64,000 nt of DNA from Burkholderiales bacterium PBB6 (GTDB taxonomy: Bacteria > Pseudomonadota > Gammaproteobacteria > Burkholderiales > Burkholderiaceae_C): the NCBI GenBank assembly GCA_002255925.1, contig NKIH01000007.1, forward strand, positions 62,001-126,000. The letters are read 5' to 3'. Below the pieces are notes generated by a model. The model worked only from the letters and a program-made list of their open reading frames with translations, did not search any database and was not told where the DNA came from. Each line of letters starts with the position of its first letter. The stretch's first letter is position 1. The position numbers and the translations under genes are program-made. Shown piece after piece: positions 8,841-18,733 of this stretch.

Positions 8841-10289
8841 TCAGGCCGTGCGGCCGTAGGTGTCTTCAAATCGAACAATGTCGTCTTCGCCCAGGTAACT
8901 CCCTGACTGAACCTCGACGATTTCGAGATTCACCTTGCCGGGATTGGTCAGGCGATGCACTTCGCCGAGCGGAATGTAAGTGCTCTGATTTTCGGTCAGC
9001 AAAATCTTCCGCTCACCCACCGTCACTTCAGCGGTGCCGCTCACCACGATCCAGTGCTCGGCACGGTGGTGGTGCATCTGCAGGCTCAGGCTGGCGCCCG
9101 GCTTGACCATGATGTGCTTCACCTGAAAGCGCGGGCCGATGTCGATGCTGTCGTACCAGCCCCAGGGGCGGTGCACCTTGCGATGCACCAGTTGCTCACC
9201 TCGGCCGATGGCGTGCAAGCGGTTGACGATCTTCTTCACATCCTGGCTGCGGCTGCGGTCGGCCACCAGCACAGCGTCGGCGGTTTCCACCACCACCACG
9301 TTGCTCAAACCCACCGTGGCCACAAGGCGGCCCGATGAATGCACATACGTGTTGATGCTGTCTTCCAGCAGTGCGTCGCCCACCGCCACGTTGCCGCTGG
9401 CGTCTTTGGGGGCCACTTGCCACACAGCGTCCCAGGCGCCCAGGTCGTTCCAGCCTGCGTCCAGCGGCACCATGCGAATGTCAAAGGCGCTGCCGGGGCA
9501 ACGCTCCATCACGGCATAGTCCACCGACTCCGAAGGCACCTGCTCAAACTCAGCCTTGCCTGGGCGCACAAAGCGGCCGTCGCTGCTGCGCGCGGCCCAG
9601 GCTGCCTGCGTGGCCGCGAGGATGTCTGGACGGAACTGGCCCAAGGCCTTCAGCCACACCGAAGCCTTCACCACGAACATGCCGGAGTTCCAGCTGTAGC
9701 CGCCCTCTGCCAGGTAGCGCTGCGCCGTGGCCAGATCAGGCTTCTCAACGAACTGCGCCACCGTGCGGGCGCCATCGGCACTGGCTTCACTGCGGATGTA
9801 GCCGTAGCCAGTTTCCGGGGCATTCGGTGTGATGCCCAGAATGGCAATGGCACCACCCGCCGCCACACGCACGGCCTGCTGCAATGCAGCCGTGAACGCC
9901 GCGGCATCACCCATGGTTTGATCCGCCGGGCTGACCACCAAAACGGGGTCAGAGTCATTTTCCAGCGCTTGCAAGGCGCCCAGCGTCAAGGCTGGTGCGG
10001 TGTTGCGAGCCGATGGCTCCAACAACACGGCCGCCGGCTCGACCTCGGCTTCACGAAGTTGCTCGAGTACGAGGAAGCGGTGGTCTTCGTGGCAGAGCAC
10101 TACAGGCGTCTGAACTGCGATGCCTGCGGCAGCCAAGCCCATCAGGCGCGCCGTGGCTTGTTGAAACAAGCTGTCATCACCGGACAAAACGAGGAACTGC
10201 TTTGGATAGCCCGCTCGCGAAAGTGGCCACAGCCGAGTGCCACTACCCCCCGCCATCACAAGCGGCAGAACGGGAATGACCGCGCTCAT
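8841..10289 (-). CDS. manC: Mannose-1-phosphate guanylyltransferase / mannose-6-phosphate isomerase
   Basis: A 482-residue bifunctional enzyme. The N-terminal nucleotidyltransferase domain ([13 protein letters not shown] at 13-25, then YPKQF) makes GDP-mannose, and the C-terminal type II isomerase cupin (HRPWGWYDSID, QMHHHRAEHW) interconverts fructose-6- and mannose-6-phosphate. The frame is open to 10364, but the ATG at 10289 has a good GGGAGA ribosome site and the normal N-terminus. GDP-mannose feeds gmd and fcl (12.9-15.1 kb). No separate phosphomannomutase gene is in the window. First gene of the manC-wcaJ-epsL run. Confidence 0.95.
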   Translation of the reverse strand: MSAVIPVLPLVMAGGSGTRLWPLSRAGYPKQFLVLSGDDSLFQQATARLMGLAAAGIAVQTPVVLCHEDHRFLVLEQLREAEVEPAAVLLEPSARNTAPALTLGALQALENDSDPVLVVSPADQTMGDAAAFTAALQQAVRVAAGGAIAILGITPNAPETGYGYIRSEASADGARTVAQFVEKPDLATAQRYLAEGGYSWNSGMFVVKASVWLKALGQFRPDILAATQAAWAARSSDGRFVRPGKAEFEQVPSESVDYAVMERCPGSAFDIRMVPLDAGWNDLGAWDAVWQVAPKDASGNVAVGDALLEDSINTYVHSSGRLVATVGLSNVVVVETADAVLVADRSRSQDVKKIVNRLHAIGRGEQLVHRKVHRPWGWYDSIDIGPRFQVKHIMVKPGASLSLQMHHHRAEHWIVVSGTAEVTVGERKILLTENQSTYIPLGEVHRLTNPGKVNLEIVEVQSGSYLGEDDIVRFEDTYGRTA

Positions 10290-10343
10290 GTCGTCTCTCC
10301 CTTCTGTCATTCGGGTTGTTTTCAAATGTTTCCTAGTTTGCAT

Positions 10344-10363
10344 TGTCACTGACCGACGTGACA
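10344..10363. promoter_or_regulatory. TGTCAC-N8-GTGACA inverted repeat upstream of manC
   Basis: A perfect 6-base inverted repeat (TGTCAC 10344-10349, GTGACA 10358-10363) lies 55 bases before the manC ATG, between manC and the TPR gene. Its symmetry and position fit a regulator site for the manC operon. The regulator is unknown and no convincing sigma-70 boxes were found beside it. Confidence 0.35.
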
Positions 10364-10402
10364 TCTGACTGAAATCAAGAGGTTACTGCCGCGTTACCGC
10401 CC

Positions 10403-12874
10403 TCATTGCGCTGCACCGGCGCCACACCGGGCGGCAGCCAGTTCCCGGGCTGCTTCAGGCACCGGGCCATACCAAGCCAATTGCGGGTTGGGCGGCATCA
10501 CAACCAAGGGCGCCACCACATCACCCAAACGCGCCGGCCCAAGCGCATGCTGAAGGGCCTGGAACCACAGCGCGTCGGCCTGCTGGCTCTGGGTGTTGAA
10601 GCTGTTCAGTGGCGCGGTCAGGCTGGCGCGGCGCCACAACAGGGCGGCAAAGCTGCCGGGCTGCAAAGGCCGCTCGGGCCTGAATTGAAGGTGCAAGCCC
10701 GGCCCCACACGCAACCCACGCGGACGAACCGCTACCCAGTCAGGGTTGGCCTGCAGCGTGGCGCACTGCACAGCCAGCAAATCCGGGTGCCACCATTGGC
10801 CCGGGGCCGCCAGCGCCAGCAATGGCGCCTGAGCCTGCTGCACGGCTTGATTGCGGGCATGGCCGGGGCCTTGCCACAACGGAACGGCCACGGTGCGCAC
10901 CCGCGCATCGGTAGCGGCGGCTTGGGCAGTCAACGGCCAAGCAGCGGGCCACTCGTCGGCATGGGCCAGCAGCACCTCCAGGGCCACACCCTGCTGCGCC
11001 AGCACCGCCTGCAACGTGGCAGCCACGGCGGCATCGTCGCCTTCGGCGTTCAACAACACGCTGACGAACGGCGCCGCCCCTGCCTGTGGAGCGGCCGGGG
11101 GCGCATCAACAAGCACGGCAAGCGCACCTGCTTGATGCCAAGGGGCGTCAAGCGCAGCCAGACGCCAAGGCCGCGCGCCCACCGATTGCAGCAAAGGGTT
11201 GAATGCCTTGGCCGCCGCTTCGTGTTGACCATCGGCCTGCAACAAACCCGCCAGCGTACCCACCAGATCGACACTCAAAGGCAGCAGGGCGATACGGCTT
11301 TGCGCTTCATCCAGCAAGTCTGCCAAGCCAGCGCCACCTTCCGCGACGTTCACGGCGGCCAAGGCCAGCACATGGTCTTGCACCGCGGCTGGCGCGGCCC
11401 AGCGCCATGCGTCAGCCGGCCCAGCTTGCTCACCCCAAGCCACCAGCAAGCCGGGGGCTTTCAGGCCATGCAGGCAGATGTCGGCCATGCGGGTGCTCAA
11501 GGCTTCACGGGGTTCGCCTTCAAGCTCGGCCTGTTGCAACACCGCCAAGGCGGCATCCAGTTGCCCCAGCCTGATCAGGGCACCGTAGCGCACCACCAGC
11601 ACCTGCCAGCGCACATCAGCTACGGACCACAACTGGCGCGCGGCCTCCAAGTTCACAGCGTCAAGGGCTTGCAGGGCCACATCAGGCCAGCCTTGCTGCA
11701 GCAGCAAGCGCGCCACCATCAAGCCCTGCACCGGGTTGAGGCTGGCAGCCAAGGGCAGCGTTTGGCCGCGGGCTGCACAAAGCCCCAGTTCCAGCAAAGG
11801 CACCCAGGCCGCTGCCGTGGTGTTGTCAGCTTGTTGCTGCAACGCGTGCAGGGCCATCTCCAGCGCTTCGCCCCAGCCCTCACCCACCAGCAGCACCAAG
11901 GCCTCCACCAGCGCGGCGGCTGGCTGCTTGCCGCCGCCTGGCGCGCTGACCAGTTCGGCGTGCAGCAAGGCATGCACCACATGCGCGGCGAGGAAGGGCG
12001 CATCTGCCTGCCCGAGCGTGGCCCGCATCGCCGTCATCAAGGTGGCGCGGCCAACGGGCAAGCTTTCAGGCTGGGCCAGGCATTCACGGGCCCGTGCAAA
12101 TTCGAGCTTGTCGAGGTGAACCGACGCCTCTGCCAAGGCCCACTGCGGCGCTTCGGGCTCGGCCTGCCGAAGACGCTGCACCACCGTCTGGGCCAAGGCG
12201 TGATCACCAAAACGGCGCGCCGCACGCAGCACGCCCTTGGCCACGCGCAACGGCGCCTTGGGTTGGGCCAGCAGCGCCTGGGCTACTGCGAACGCCTGCG
12301 GGTGCTGCCCCAGTTGCGTGTGGCAAGCCAGCACACTCAACGACGCTTCAGGTTCGAACCGCTCACGCGTTTGGAGCACCTGCCATGCCGACAGCGCCAA
12401 CACGGGCTGCTGCAGCTTGGTGGCCGAACGCGCCACCCACTCCTGCATGGGCCACCGATTGGCGTCGTGGGCCAGCACCCGTTGTGCGGCCTGCAAACTG
12501 CCTTGTGCATCACCCAGGTGCCACAAGCACTTGGCCTTCAGCGCCCACATGGGGATGCGGCCGGGCTCAGCCTCCAGCACACGGTTGATCGACGCCATGG
12601 CCTCAGCCCAACGGCCCATTGCCGTGAGCGCACGTGCCAGCCCGCCCTGAGACACCAGCCGATCCGGCGCGGCTTCCAGGCTGGCGCGCCAGCGCTGCTC
12701 GGCCTGCGCCCAGTCTTCCAGGCCTTCGGCTACGCGCGCGGCCTCGTCCCACAGGCGAACGGGCACACGGCCTTCGCTGTCGCGAGCAGCCCACGCAGCC
12801 TCGGCGTCGTCAAATTGCTTCAAAGCCACAAAATGGCTGAGCCGGTCCAGCAGAGCCTGGGCGTTACTTTGCAT
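10403..12874 (-). CDS. Large TPR protein with a degenerate GT2-like C-terminal domain
   Basis: An 823-residue protein with no signal peptide. The first two-thirds are Ala/Leu-rich helical repeats of TPR type (for example DWAQAEQRWRASLEAAPD and GRWAEAMASINRVLEAEPGR). Residues about 605-715 follow a family 2 glycosyltransferase layout: PFVSVLLNAEGDD, QQGVALEVLLAHADEW, GPGHARNQAVQQAQ, then LLALAAPGQWWHPDLL. The metal-binding DxD position reads APGQ, so catalysis is unlikely. The frame opens at a GTG at 12904, but the ATG at 12874 has a better ribosome site. It lies divergent from gmd. Perhaps an assembly or scaffold protein for polysaccharide synthesis; function unknown. Confidence 0.75.
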   Translation of the reverse strand: MQSNAQALLDRLSHFVALKQFDDAEAAWAARDSEGRVPVRLWDEAARVAEGLEDWAQAEQRWRASLEAAPDRLVSQGGLARALTAMGRWAEAMASINRVLEAEPGRIPMWALKAKCLWHLGDAQGSLQAAQRVLAHDANRWPMQEWVARSATKLQQPVLALSAWQVLQTRERFEPEASLSVLACHTQLGQHPQAFAVAQALLAQPKAPLRVAKGVLRAARRFGDHALAQTVVQRLRQAEPEAPQWALAEASVHLDKLEFARARECLAQPESLPVGRATLMTAMRATLGQADAPFLAAHVVHALLHAELVSAPGGGKQPAAALVEALVLLVGEGWGEALEMALHALQQQADNTTAAAWVPLLELGLCAARGQTLPLAASLNPVQGLMVARLLLQQGWPDVALQALDAVNLEAARQLWSVADVRWQVLVVRYGALIRLGQLDAALAVLQQAELEGEPREALSTRMADICLHGLKAPGLLVAWGEQAGPADAWRWAAPAAVQDHVLALAAVNVAEGGAGLADLLDEAQSRIALLPLSVDLVGTLAGLLQADGQHEAAAKAFNPLLQSVGARPWRLAALDAPWHQAGALAVLVDAPPAAPQAGAAPFVSVLLNAEGDDAAVAATLQAVLAQQGVALEVLLAHADEWPAAWPLTAQAAATDARVRTVAVPLWQGPGHARNQAVQQAQAPLLALAAPGQWWHPDLLAVQCATLQANPDWVAVRPRGLRVGPGLHLQFRPERPLQPGSFAALLWRRASLTAPLNSFNTQSQQADALWFQALQHALGPARLGDVVAPLVVMPPNPQLAWYGPVPEAARELAAARCGAGAAQ

Positions 12875-12987
12875 GTGCGATTTCCATGGATGGGAAATTT
12901 TCACATGCGATAGAACTTGCGAGAGCCCCCTGAACGAATGAGATGTTCGACGGCAGCTGCCCGGCAGGTCGCCGATACTTCCGCGCC

Positions 12988-14136
12988 ATGCAGCAGCACA
13001 CGCCCCAAGCCCCCAAAGTCGCCCTGATCACCGGCATCACCGGCCAGGACGGCGCCTACCTCGCCGAGTTTTTGCTGGCCAAAGGTTATGTGGTGCACGG
13101 CATCAAGCGCCGCAGCAGCCTGTTCAATACCGACCGCATCGATCACCTGTACCAAGATCCGCAGGACCCCGAGCGCAAGCTCATCCTGCACTACGGTGAT
13201 CTGACCGACGCCACCAGCCTGCTGCGCATCGTGCAGCAGGTGCAGCCCGACGAGATCTATAACCTGGGCGCGCAGAGCCATGTGGCGGTGTCGTTCGAAG
13301 AGCCCGAATACACCGCGAACGTGGATGCCCTGGGCCCCCTGCGCCTGCTGGAAGCGATGCGCATTCTGGGCCTGCAGCAGCGCACGAAGTTCTACCAGGC
13401 CAGCAGCAGCGAGCTGTATGGCCTGACCCAGACCAGCCCGCAGAACGAGCGCACGCCCTTCTACCCGCGCAGCCCTTATGGCGCCGCCAAGCTGTATGCC
13501 TACTGGATCACGGTGAACTACCGCGAGGCCTACGGCCTGCACGCCAGCAACGGCATCTTGTTCAACCACGAAAGCCCGCGCCGCGGCGAAACCTTCGTGA
13601 CCCGCAAGATCACCCGCGCGCTGTGCCGCATTGCGCTGGGCCTGCAAAGCACGCTGTACCTGGGCAACCTGAGCGCCTTGCGCGACTGGGGCCACGCGCG
13701 TGACTACGTGGAAATGCAGTGGCTGATGCTGCAGCAGCCCAAACCCGACGACTACGTGATTGCCACCGGCGTGCAGCACAGCGTGCGCGAGTTTGTACAA
13801 ATGGCCGCCGCCGAGCTGGGCATGACCTTGCGTTTTGACGGCGAAGGCGCCAACGAAACCGCCACGGTGGCCGCCGTGCAAGCCCTGCCCGGGCTGCCCG
13901 CACCGATGTGCCAGCCCGGCAGCGTGGTGGTGCGCGTGGACCCGCGCTACTACCGCCCGACCGAGGTGGAGCACCTGCTGGGCGACGCCAGCAAGGCCCG
14001 CGAGCAACTGGGCTGGGCGCCCCGCACATCACTGCATGAGTTGGTGAAGGAAATGGTGCAGCACGACCTGCAACTGGCACAGAAGCACCACCTGGTGCTT
14101 TCAGCTGGCTTCAACGCGCCCCAGCGCCATGAATAA
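12988..14136 (+). CDS. gmd: GDP-mannose 4,6-dehydratase
   Basis: A 382-residue short-chain dehydrogenase/reductase that converts GDP-mannose to GDP-4-keto-6-deoxymannose. The NAD(P)-binding loop GITGQDG is at residues 16-22, the ASSSELYG catalytic block near 138-145 and YGAAK (Tyr164, Lys168) downstream; [17 protein letters not shown] is the usual C-terminal signature. The ATG at 12988 is chosen over 12943 because the extra 15 residues are not part of the family. It overlaps fcl by 8 bases, indicating coupled translation, and together they give GDP-L-fucose from ManC product. Confidence 0.96.
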   Translation: MQQHTPQAPKVALITGITGQDGAYLAEFLLAKGYVVHGIKRRSSLFNTDRIDHLYQDPQDPERKLILHYGDLTDATSLLRIVQQVQPDEIYNLGAQSHVAVSFEEPEYTANVDALGPLRLLEAMRILGLQQRTKFYQASSSELYGLTQTSPQNERTPFYPRSPYGAAKLYAYWITVNYREAYGLHASNGILFNHESPRRGETFVTRKITRALCRIALGLQSTLYLGNLSALRDWGHARDYVEMQWLMLQQPKPDDYVIATGVQHSVREFVQMAAAELGMTLRFDGEGANETATVAAVQALPGLPAPMCQPGSVVVRVDPRYYRPTEVEHLLGDASKAREQLGWAPRTSLHELVKEMVQHDLQLAQKHHLVLSAGFNAPQRHE

Positions 14137-15058
14137 GCAGCACCGCGTGATGGTGGCCGGCGGCACGGGCCTGGTGGGCAGCGCCCTGGTGCGGCGCCTG
14201 CACGCCGGCGGTTATGCGAACGTGCTGGCCCCCACACGACAAACGCTGGACGTGGCCGACGCCGCCGCCGTGCGCGCCTACCTGCAGCAGCACCAGCCCG
14301 ACGTGCTGTTCATTGCGGCAGCCAAGGTGGGCGGCATCCAGGCCAACAACACCCACCGCGCCGACTTCCTGCTCGACAACCTGCGCATTCAAACCAGCCT
14401 GATCGGCGGCGCACATGAGGCCGGCATCCAGCGTCTGATGTTCCTGGGCTCCAGTTGCATCTACCCCCGCATGGCCGTGCAGCCCATCACCGAAGACGCG
14501 CTGCTGACCGGCCCGCTGGAACCCACGAACGAGCCCTATGCCGTGGCCAAGATTGCCGGCATCAAGCTGTGTGAGGCCATGGCGCACCAGCACGGCCGCG
14601 CCTACGTGAGCGTGATGCCCACCAACCTGTATGGCCCGGGTGACCACTACGACCTGGCCACCAGCCATGTGCTGCCTGCGTTGATCCGCAAGGTGCACGA
14701 AGCCAAGCAACGTGGCGAAGCCGCGGTGCCGGTGTGGGGCACGGGCACGCCGCGTCGCGAGTTCTTGTTTGTGGACGACCTGGCCGATGCCTGCGTGTAC
14801 CTGATGGAGCAGGCATACGCCGGCCCCTTGCTGAACATTGGCACCGGCGAAGACATCAGCATTTGTGAGCTGACCGAACTGGTGATGAGCGTGGTGGGCC
14901 ACACCGGCCACCTGCAGTTCGATACCAGCCAGCCCGACGGCACGCCGCGCAAGCTGCTCGACGTGAGCCGCCTCACGGCCCTGGGCTGGCAGGCACGCAC
15001 CAGCATGCGTGAGGGCATTGCGCTGGCCTACGCCGACTATCTGGCGCGGTTCGGCTGA
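14129..15058 (+). CDS. fcl: GDP-L-fucose synthase
   Basis: A 309-residue epimerase/reductase that converts GDP-4-keto-6-deoxymannose to GDP-L-fucose with NADPH. The nucleotide loop GGTGLVG is at residues 11-17, the GSSCIYPR segment near 107-114, and Tyr137/Lys141 (YAVAK) form the catalytic pair. The ATG lies inside the gmd 3' end (8-base overlap). It converges with rmlD, with 27 bases between stops. The product is consistent with fucose as a component of the exported polymer. Confidence 0.96.
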   Translation: MNKQHRVMVAGGTGLVGSALVRRLHAGGYANVLAPTRQTLDVADAAAVRAYLQQHQPDVLFIAAAKVGGIQANNTHRADFLLDNLRIQTSLIGGAHEAGIQRLMFLGSSCIYPRMAVQPITEDALLTGPLEPTNEPYAVAKIAGIKLCEAMAHQHGRAYVSVMPTNLYGPGDHYDLATSHVLPALIRKVHEAKQRGEAAVPVWGTGTPRREFLFVDDLADACVYLMEQAYAGPLLNIGTGEDISICELTELVMSVVGHTGHLQFDTSQPDGTPRKLLDVSRLTALGWQARTSMREGIALAYADYLARFG

Positions 15059-15085
15059 GGCTGCCTTTTCAGGCAGCCCACAACG

Positions 15086-15955
15086 TCAGCCCAACACCTC
15101 GGCCAACATCCGCAGCACCCCCGGCTGCCAGTGCGGCAACTGCAAACCAAACGCCTGTTCCAACTTGCTGGTGCTCAAGCGTGAGTTCAACGGCCGCTGA
15201 GCCGGCGTGGGGTAAGCGCTGGTCGGAATCGCCTTGACGGCGTCCGCCGCCACCTTCAGCGGCACGCCCTTGGCGCGCGCCCACTCGATCACCAGGCTGG
15301 CGTACCCATGCCAGCTGGTTTCGCCACCCGCCACCAGGTGGTAGGTGCCAGTTTGCGGTGCACGCACTGCGTGGGCGGTGACGTCGGCGATCAGGTCAGC
15401 GCCGGTGGGGGCACCGATCTGGTCGGCGATCACGTTCAGTGCGTCGCGCTCAGCCGCCAGGCGCAGCATCGTCTTGGCGAAGTTGCCACCCCGCGCGCCG
15501 TACACCCAGCTGGTACGGAAGATCATGTGCTGGCAGCCGGACGCGCGAATCAGCTCTTCGCCTTCCAGCTTGGTGCGGCCGTACACACTCAAGGGGTTGG
15601 TGGCAGCGTCTTCGGCGCGTGGCTCAGTGCCTGAGCCATCAAACACGTAGTCGGTGCTGTAGTGCACCAGCAAGGCGCCCAGGCGGGCGGCCTCATCGGC
15701 CAGCACACCCGGCGCGGTGGCGTTCAGGGTGCGGGCGAGCTCAGGTTCTGATTCGGCCTTGTCAACGGCCGTGTGCGCCGCGGCATTCACGATGACGTTG
15801 GGGGCCAACTCGCGCACCAGCGCGGCCAGCGCTTCTGGCTGCGCCAGGTCACCACCCCGGTGGCGGTCAAGCGCGTGCAGCTCACCCAGCGGGGCCAGGG
15901 CGCGTTGCAGCTCCCAGCCCACTTGCCCGTTCGGGCCCAGCAGCAAGATCTTCAT
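15086..15955 (-). CDS. rmlD: dTDP-4-dehydrorhamnose reductase
   Basis: A 289-residue NADPH-dependent reductase for the last step to dTDP-L-rhamnose. The nucleotide loop GPNGQVG is at residues 7-13; STDYVFDG and YGRTKLEGE (catalytic Tyr/Lys) follow. It is the last gene of the minus-strand rmlA-rmlC-rmlB-rmlD run, 6 bases after rmlB, so one mRNA is likely. Confidence 0.96.
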   Translation of the reverse strand: MKILLLGPNGQVGWELQRALAPLGELHALDRHRGGDLAQPEALAALVRELAPNVIVNAAAHTAVDKAESEPELARTLNATAPGVLADEAARLGALLVHYSTDYVFDGSGTEPRAEDAATNPLSVYGRTKLEGEELIRASGCQHMIFRTSWVYGARGGNFAKTMLRLAAERDALNVIADQIGAPTGADLIADVTAHAVRAPQTGTYHLVAGGETSWHGYASLVIEWARAKGVPLKVAADAVKAIPTSAYPTPAQRPLNSRLSTSKLEQAFGLQLPHWQPGVLRMLAEVLG

Positions 15956-15961
15956 GGTGCT

Positions 15962-17020
15962 TCAGCGGGCCTGGTAGTTGGTGCTCAGCCAATCTTTGTA
16001 GGCGCCGCTTTGCACTTCGGCCACCCAGGCCTCGTTCGCCAGGTACCACTCCACGGTCTTGCGGATGCCGGTTTGGAAGGTCTCGGCCGGGCGCCAGCCC
16101 AGTTCCTGCTCGATCTTGCGGGCATCGATGGCGTAGCGGCGGTCATGGCCGGGGCGATCGGTGACGTAGGTGATCAGGCGGCTGTAGGGGCCGGCTGGGT
16201 CAGGGCGCAGCTCATCGAGCAGGCTGCAGACGATCTTCACGATGTCGATGTTGGCCTGCTCGTTCCAGCCGCCGATGTTGTAGGTTTCACCCAGGCGGCC
16301 ACCAGCCAGCACGGCACGAATGCCACTGCAGTGGTCTTTCACGTACAGCCAATCGCGGATCTGCTGGCCGTCGCCATACACGGGCAGCGGCTTGCCGGCC
16401 AGCGCGTTCACGATCATCAGCGGGATCAGCTTCTCGGGGAAGTGATAGGGGCCGTAGTTGTTGCTGCAATTGGTGGTAACCACCGGCAGGCCGTAGGTGT
16501 GGTGCCAGGCGCGCACCAGGTGGTCGCTGGCTGCCTTGCTGGCCGAGTAAGGGCTGTTGGGCTCATACGGGTTGGTTTCGGCGAAGGGCGGGTCGGTGGG
16601 CTTGAGCGAGCCGTACACCTCGTCGGTTGAGACATGGTGGAAGCGGAACCCGGCCTTGGCCTCGCCTTCCAGGCCTTGCCAATACGCACGGGCGGCTTCG
16701 AGCAAGGTGAAGGTGCCGTCGACGTTCGTCTTCATGAACGCGCCGGGGCCGTGGATGGAGCGGTCAACGTGGCTTTCAGCCGCGAAGTGCACGATGGCGC
16801 GCGGCCGGTGCGTGGCCAGCAGCTGGTCCATCAACTCGCGGTTGCAGATGTCGCCATGCACGAAGGTGTGGCGGGCATCGCCCTGCAGCGAAGCCAGGTT
16901 GGCCAGGTTGCCGGCGTAGGTGAGTGCGTCGAGGTTCAGCACGGGCTCATCGCTCTGGGCCAGCCAGTCGAGCACGAAGTTGCTGCCGATGAAGCCGGCG
17001 CCGCCGGTAACGAGAATCAT
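15962..17020 (-). CDS. rmlB: dTDP-glucose 4,6-dehydratase
   Basis: A 352-residue extended short-chain dehydrogenase converting dTDP-glucose to dTDP-4-keto-6-deoxyglucose. The NAD loop GGAGFIG is at residues 6-12, the catalytic Thr-Asp-Glu at 132-134 (STDEVYG) and the Tyr158/Lys162 pair in YSASK. The length and motifs match RmlB. It lies 42 bases after rmlC in the rml operon. Confidence 0.97.
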   Translation of the reverse strand: MILVTGGAGFIGSNFVLDWLAQSDEPVLNLDALTYAGNLANLASLQGDARHTFVHGDICNRELMDQLLATHRPRAIVHFAAESHVDRSIHGPGAFMKTNVDGTFTLLEAARAYWQGLEGEAKAGFRFHHVSTDEVYGSLKPTDPPFAETNPYEPNSPYSASKAASDHLVRAWHHTYGLPVVTTNCSNNYGPYHFPEKLIPLMIVNALAGKPLPVYGDGQQIRDWLYVKDHCSGIRAVLAGGRLGETYNIGGWNEQANIDIVKIVCSLLDELRPDPAGPYSRLITYVTDRPGHDRRYAIDARKIEQELGWRPAETFQTGIRKTVEWYLANEAWVAEVQSGAYKDWLSTNYQAR

Positions 17021-17062
17021 GAATGCTCCAGAAATCGAGGGGTCAGTGGGCTGCGCGGGTGA

Positions 17063-17602
17063 TCAAAGATCACGCAACAAGCCCGCGGCAGCGTCTTTGC
17101 CAGACAGCTGCGGGGCCATGCCCACGTCGGGCCAGGCAATGGCCAGGTCGGGGTCGTTCCAGGCCACCGCGCCTTCGGCCTGGGGCGCGTAGTAATCGGT
17201 GGTCTTGTAGAGGAAGTCGGCGGTGTCGGTCAGCACCAGAAAGCCGTGTGCCAGGCCAGCCGGAATCCACAGCTGGCGGTGGTTGTCGCCGCTCAGCTCG
17301 GCGCCCACCCATTGCCCGTAGGTGGGGCTGCCCTTGCGAATGTCGACGGCCACGTCAAACACCGCACCGGCGGTGGCCCGCACCAGCTTGCCCTGGGCAT
17401 GCGGCGCATTCTGGAAATGCAGGCCGCGCAGCACGCCCTTGGCCGAGCGTGAGTGGTTGTCCTGCACGAAGCGCACGGGGCTGCCCACGGCTTCATCGAA
17501 GCGCTGCTGGTTGAAGCTTTCCATGAAGAAGCCGCGGGTGTCGCCAAACACCTTGGGCTCGAAAATCAGCACGCCTTCGATGGCGGTTTTGACCACATTC
17601 AT
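17063..17602 (-). CDS. rmlC: dTDP-4-dehydrorhamnose 3,5-epimerase
   Basis: A 179-residue cupin-type epimerase. Visible features are the FVQDNHS segment (45-51), RGLHFQ with the catalytic His62, and the KTTDYYAP block with active-site tyrosine. Its ATG shares one base with the rmlA stop (TGATG), indicating translational coupling. Confidence 0.96.
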   Translation of the reverse strand: MNVVKTAIEGVLIFEPKVFGDTRGFFMESFNQQRFDEAVGSPVRFVQDNHSRSAKGVLRGLHFQNAPHAQGKLVRATAGAVFDVAVDIRKGSPTYGQWVGAELSGDNHRQLWIPAGLAHGFLVLTDTADFLYKTTDYYAPQAEGAVAWNDPDLAIAWPDVGMAPQLSGKDAAAGLLRDL

Positions 17603-18492
17603 CAGAACACCTGGTCCTTCAAGATCTGTTGCAGGTATTTGCCATAGCCGCTCTTGGCCAGCGGCTCAGCCAGTGCCATCAGTTGGTCGTCGGTGATCCA
17701 ACCTTGGCGCCAGCAAATTTCTTCCGGGCAGCAGGCCTTCAGGCCCTGGCGCTTTTCCAGCGTCTGCACAAAGCCGCTGGCTTCCAGCAGGCTGTCGTGG
17801 GTGCCGGTGTCGAGCCAGGCATCGCCGCGGCCGAAGATCTGCACGTCCAGCTCGCCGGCTTCCAGGTACACGCGGTTCAGGTCGGTGATTTCAAGCTCAC
17901 CACGCGGGCTGGGCTTCAGGGCCTTGGCACGCTCCACCACCTTGTCGTCGTAGAAGTACAGGCCGGTGACGGCGTAGCGGCTCTTCGGCTTGGCAGGCTT
18001 TTCTTCCAGGCTGATGGCCTGGCCGTCGGCGTTGAACTCCACCACGCCGTAGCGTTCGGCGTCGGTCACCGGGTAGGCAAATACGGTGGCGCCTTCAGTT
18101 TTGGCAGAAGCCTCCACCAAGCGGCGGCCGAGGTCGTGGCCGTAGAAGATGTTGTCGCCCAGCACCAGCGCGCTCGGGGCACCGGCCAGGAATGCTTCGC
18201 CGATGAGGAAGGCCTGCGCCAGGCCGTCCGGGCTGGGCTGCACCGCGTATTGCAGCGAGATGCCCCAGCGTGAGCCGTCACCCAGCAGCTGCTCAAACCG
18301 CGGCGTGTCTTGCGGGGTGCTGATGATGAGGATGTCTTTGATGCCCGCCAGCAGCAACGCCGAGAGCGGGTAATAGATCATCGGCTTGTCATACACGGGG
18401 ATCAGCTGCTTGCTGATGGCCAGCGTGGCCGGGTGCAGGCGCGTGCCCGACCCACCGGCCAGGATGATGCCTTTGCGGGGCTGTTGACTCAT
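17602..18492 (-). CDS. rmlA: Glucose-1-phosphate thymidylyltransferase
   Basis: A 296-residue nucleotidyltransferase making dTDP-glucose, the first step to dTDP-rhamnose. The N-terminal [16 protein letters not shown] loop, [10 protein letters not shown] and GDNIFYG are diagnostic. The frame remains open to 18903, but the ATG at 18492 has an AGGGAG ribosome site 4 bases upstream and gives the standard length. First gene of rmlACBD. The spacer to the divergent PEP-CTERM gene (241 bases) must hold its promoter, but no convincing boxes were found. Confidence 0.97.
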   Translation of the reverse strand: MSQQPRKGIILAGGSGTRLHPATLAISKQLIPVYDKPMIYYPLSALLLAGIKDILIISTPQDTPRFEQLLGDGSRWGISLQYAVQPSPDGLAQAFLIGEAFLAGAPSALVLGDNIFYGHDLGRRLVEASAKTEGATVFAYPVTDAERYGVVEFNADGQAISLEEKPAKPKSRYAVTGLYFYDDKVVERAKALKPSPRGELEITDLNRVYLEAGELDVQIFGRGDAWLDTGTHDSLLEASGFVQTLEKRQGLKACCPEEICWRQGWITDDQLMALAEPLAKSGYGKYLQQILKDQVF

Positions 18493-18733
18493 GGAACTCC
18501 CTGTTGCGCATGGCTGCGCGGTTTGCCGGATTATCTCCAATAGATTGAACGAAAAAGGCGCGTGCAGGGCGCCCCTTGGGGGTGGACAAAGCTCGCCAAC
18601 GAGCGGCGCTTGTTCGGGCGCCCGCCACTTCTGCCGCCCAAAGCCACCAAACCTCCACCCATCGCCCGATGGGAAAACCACACATAACTGGTTACTGTTG
18701 GCACATACCAAATTCACGAGCTGAGGAGTGACT

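Noticed and set aside
12345-12356. GGTTCGAACC as a tRNA T-loop
   Set aside because: It lies within the TPR coding sequence and no cloverleaf arms surround it.
10406-12913. 835-codon open frame on the plus strand opposite the TPR gene
   Set aside because: It is rich in Arg, His, Gln and Gly with no domain, no ribosome site and the usual composition of an antisense shadow of a GC-rich gene.
18699-18716. TTGGCAC element upstream of the 18734 PEP-CTERM gene as a sigma-54 promoter
   Set aside because: The -12 GC is missing at the required spacing (AAATTC instead) and the start point would fall on the ribosome site.
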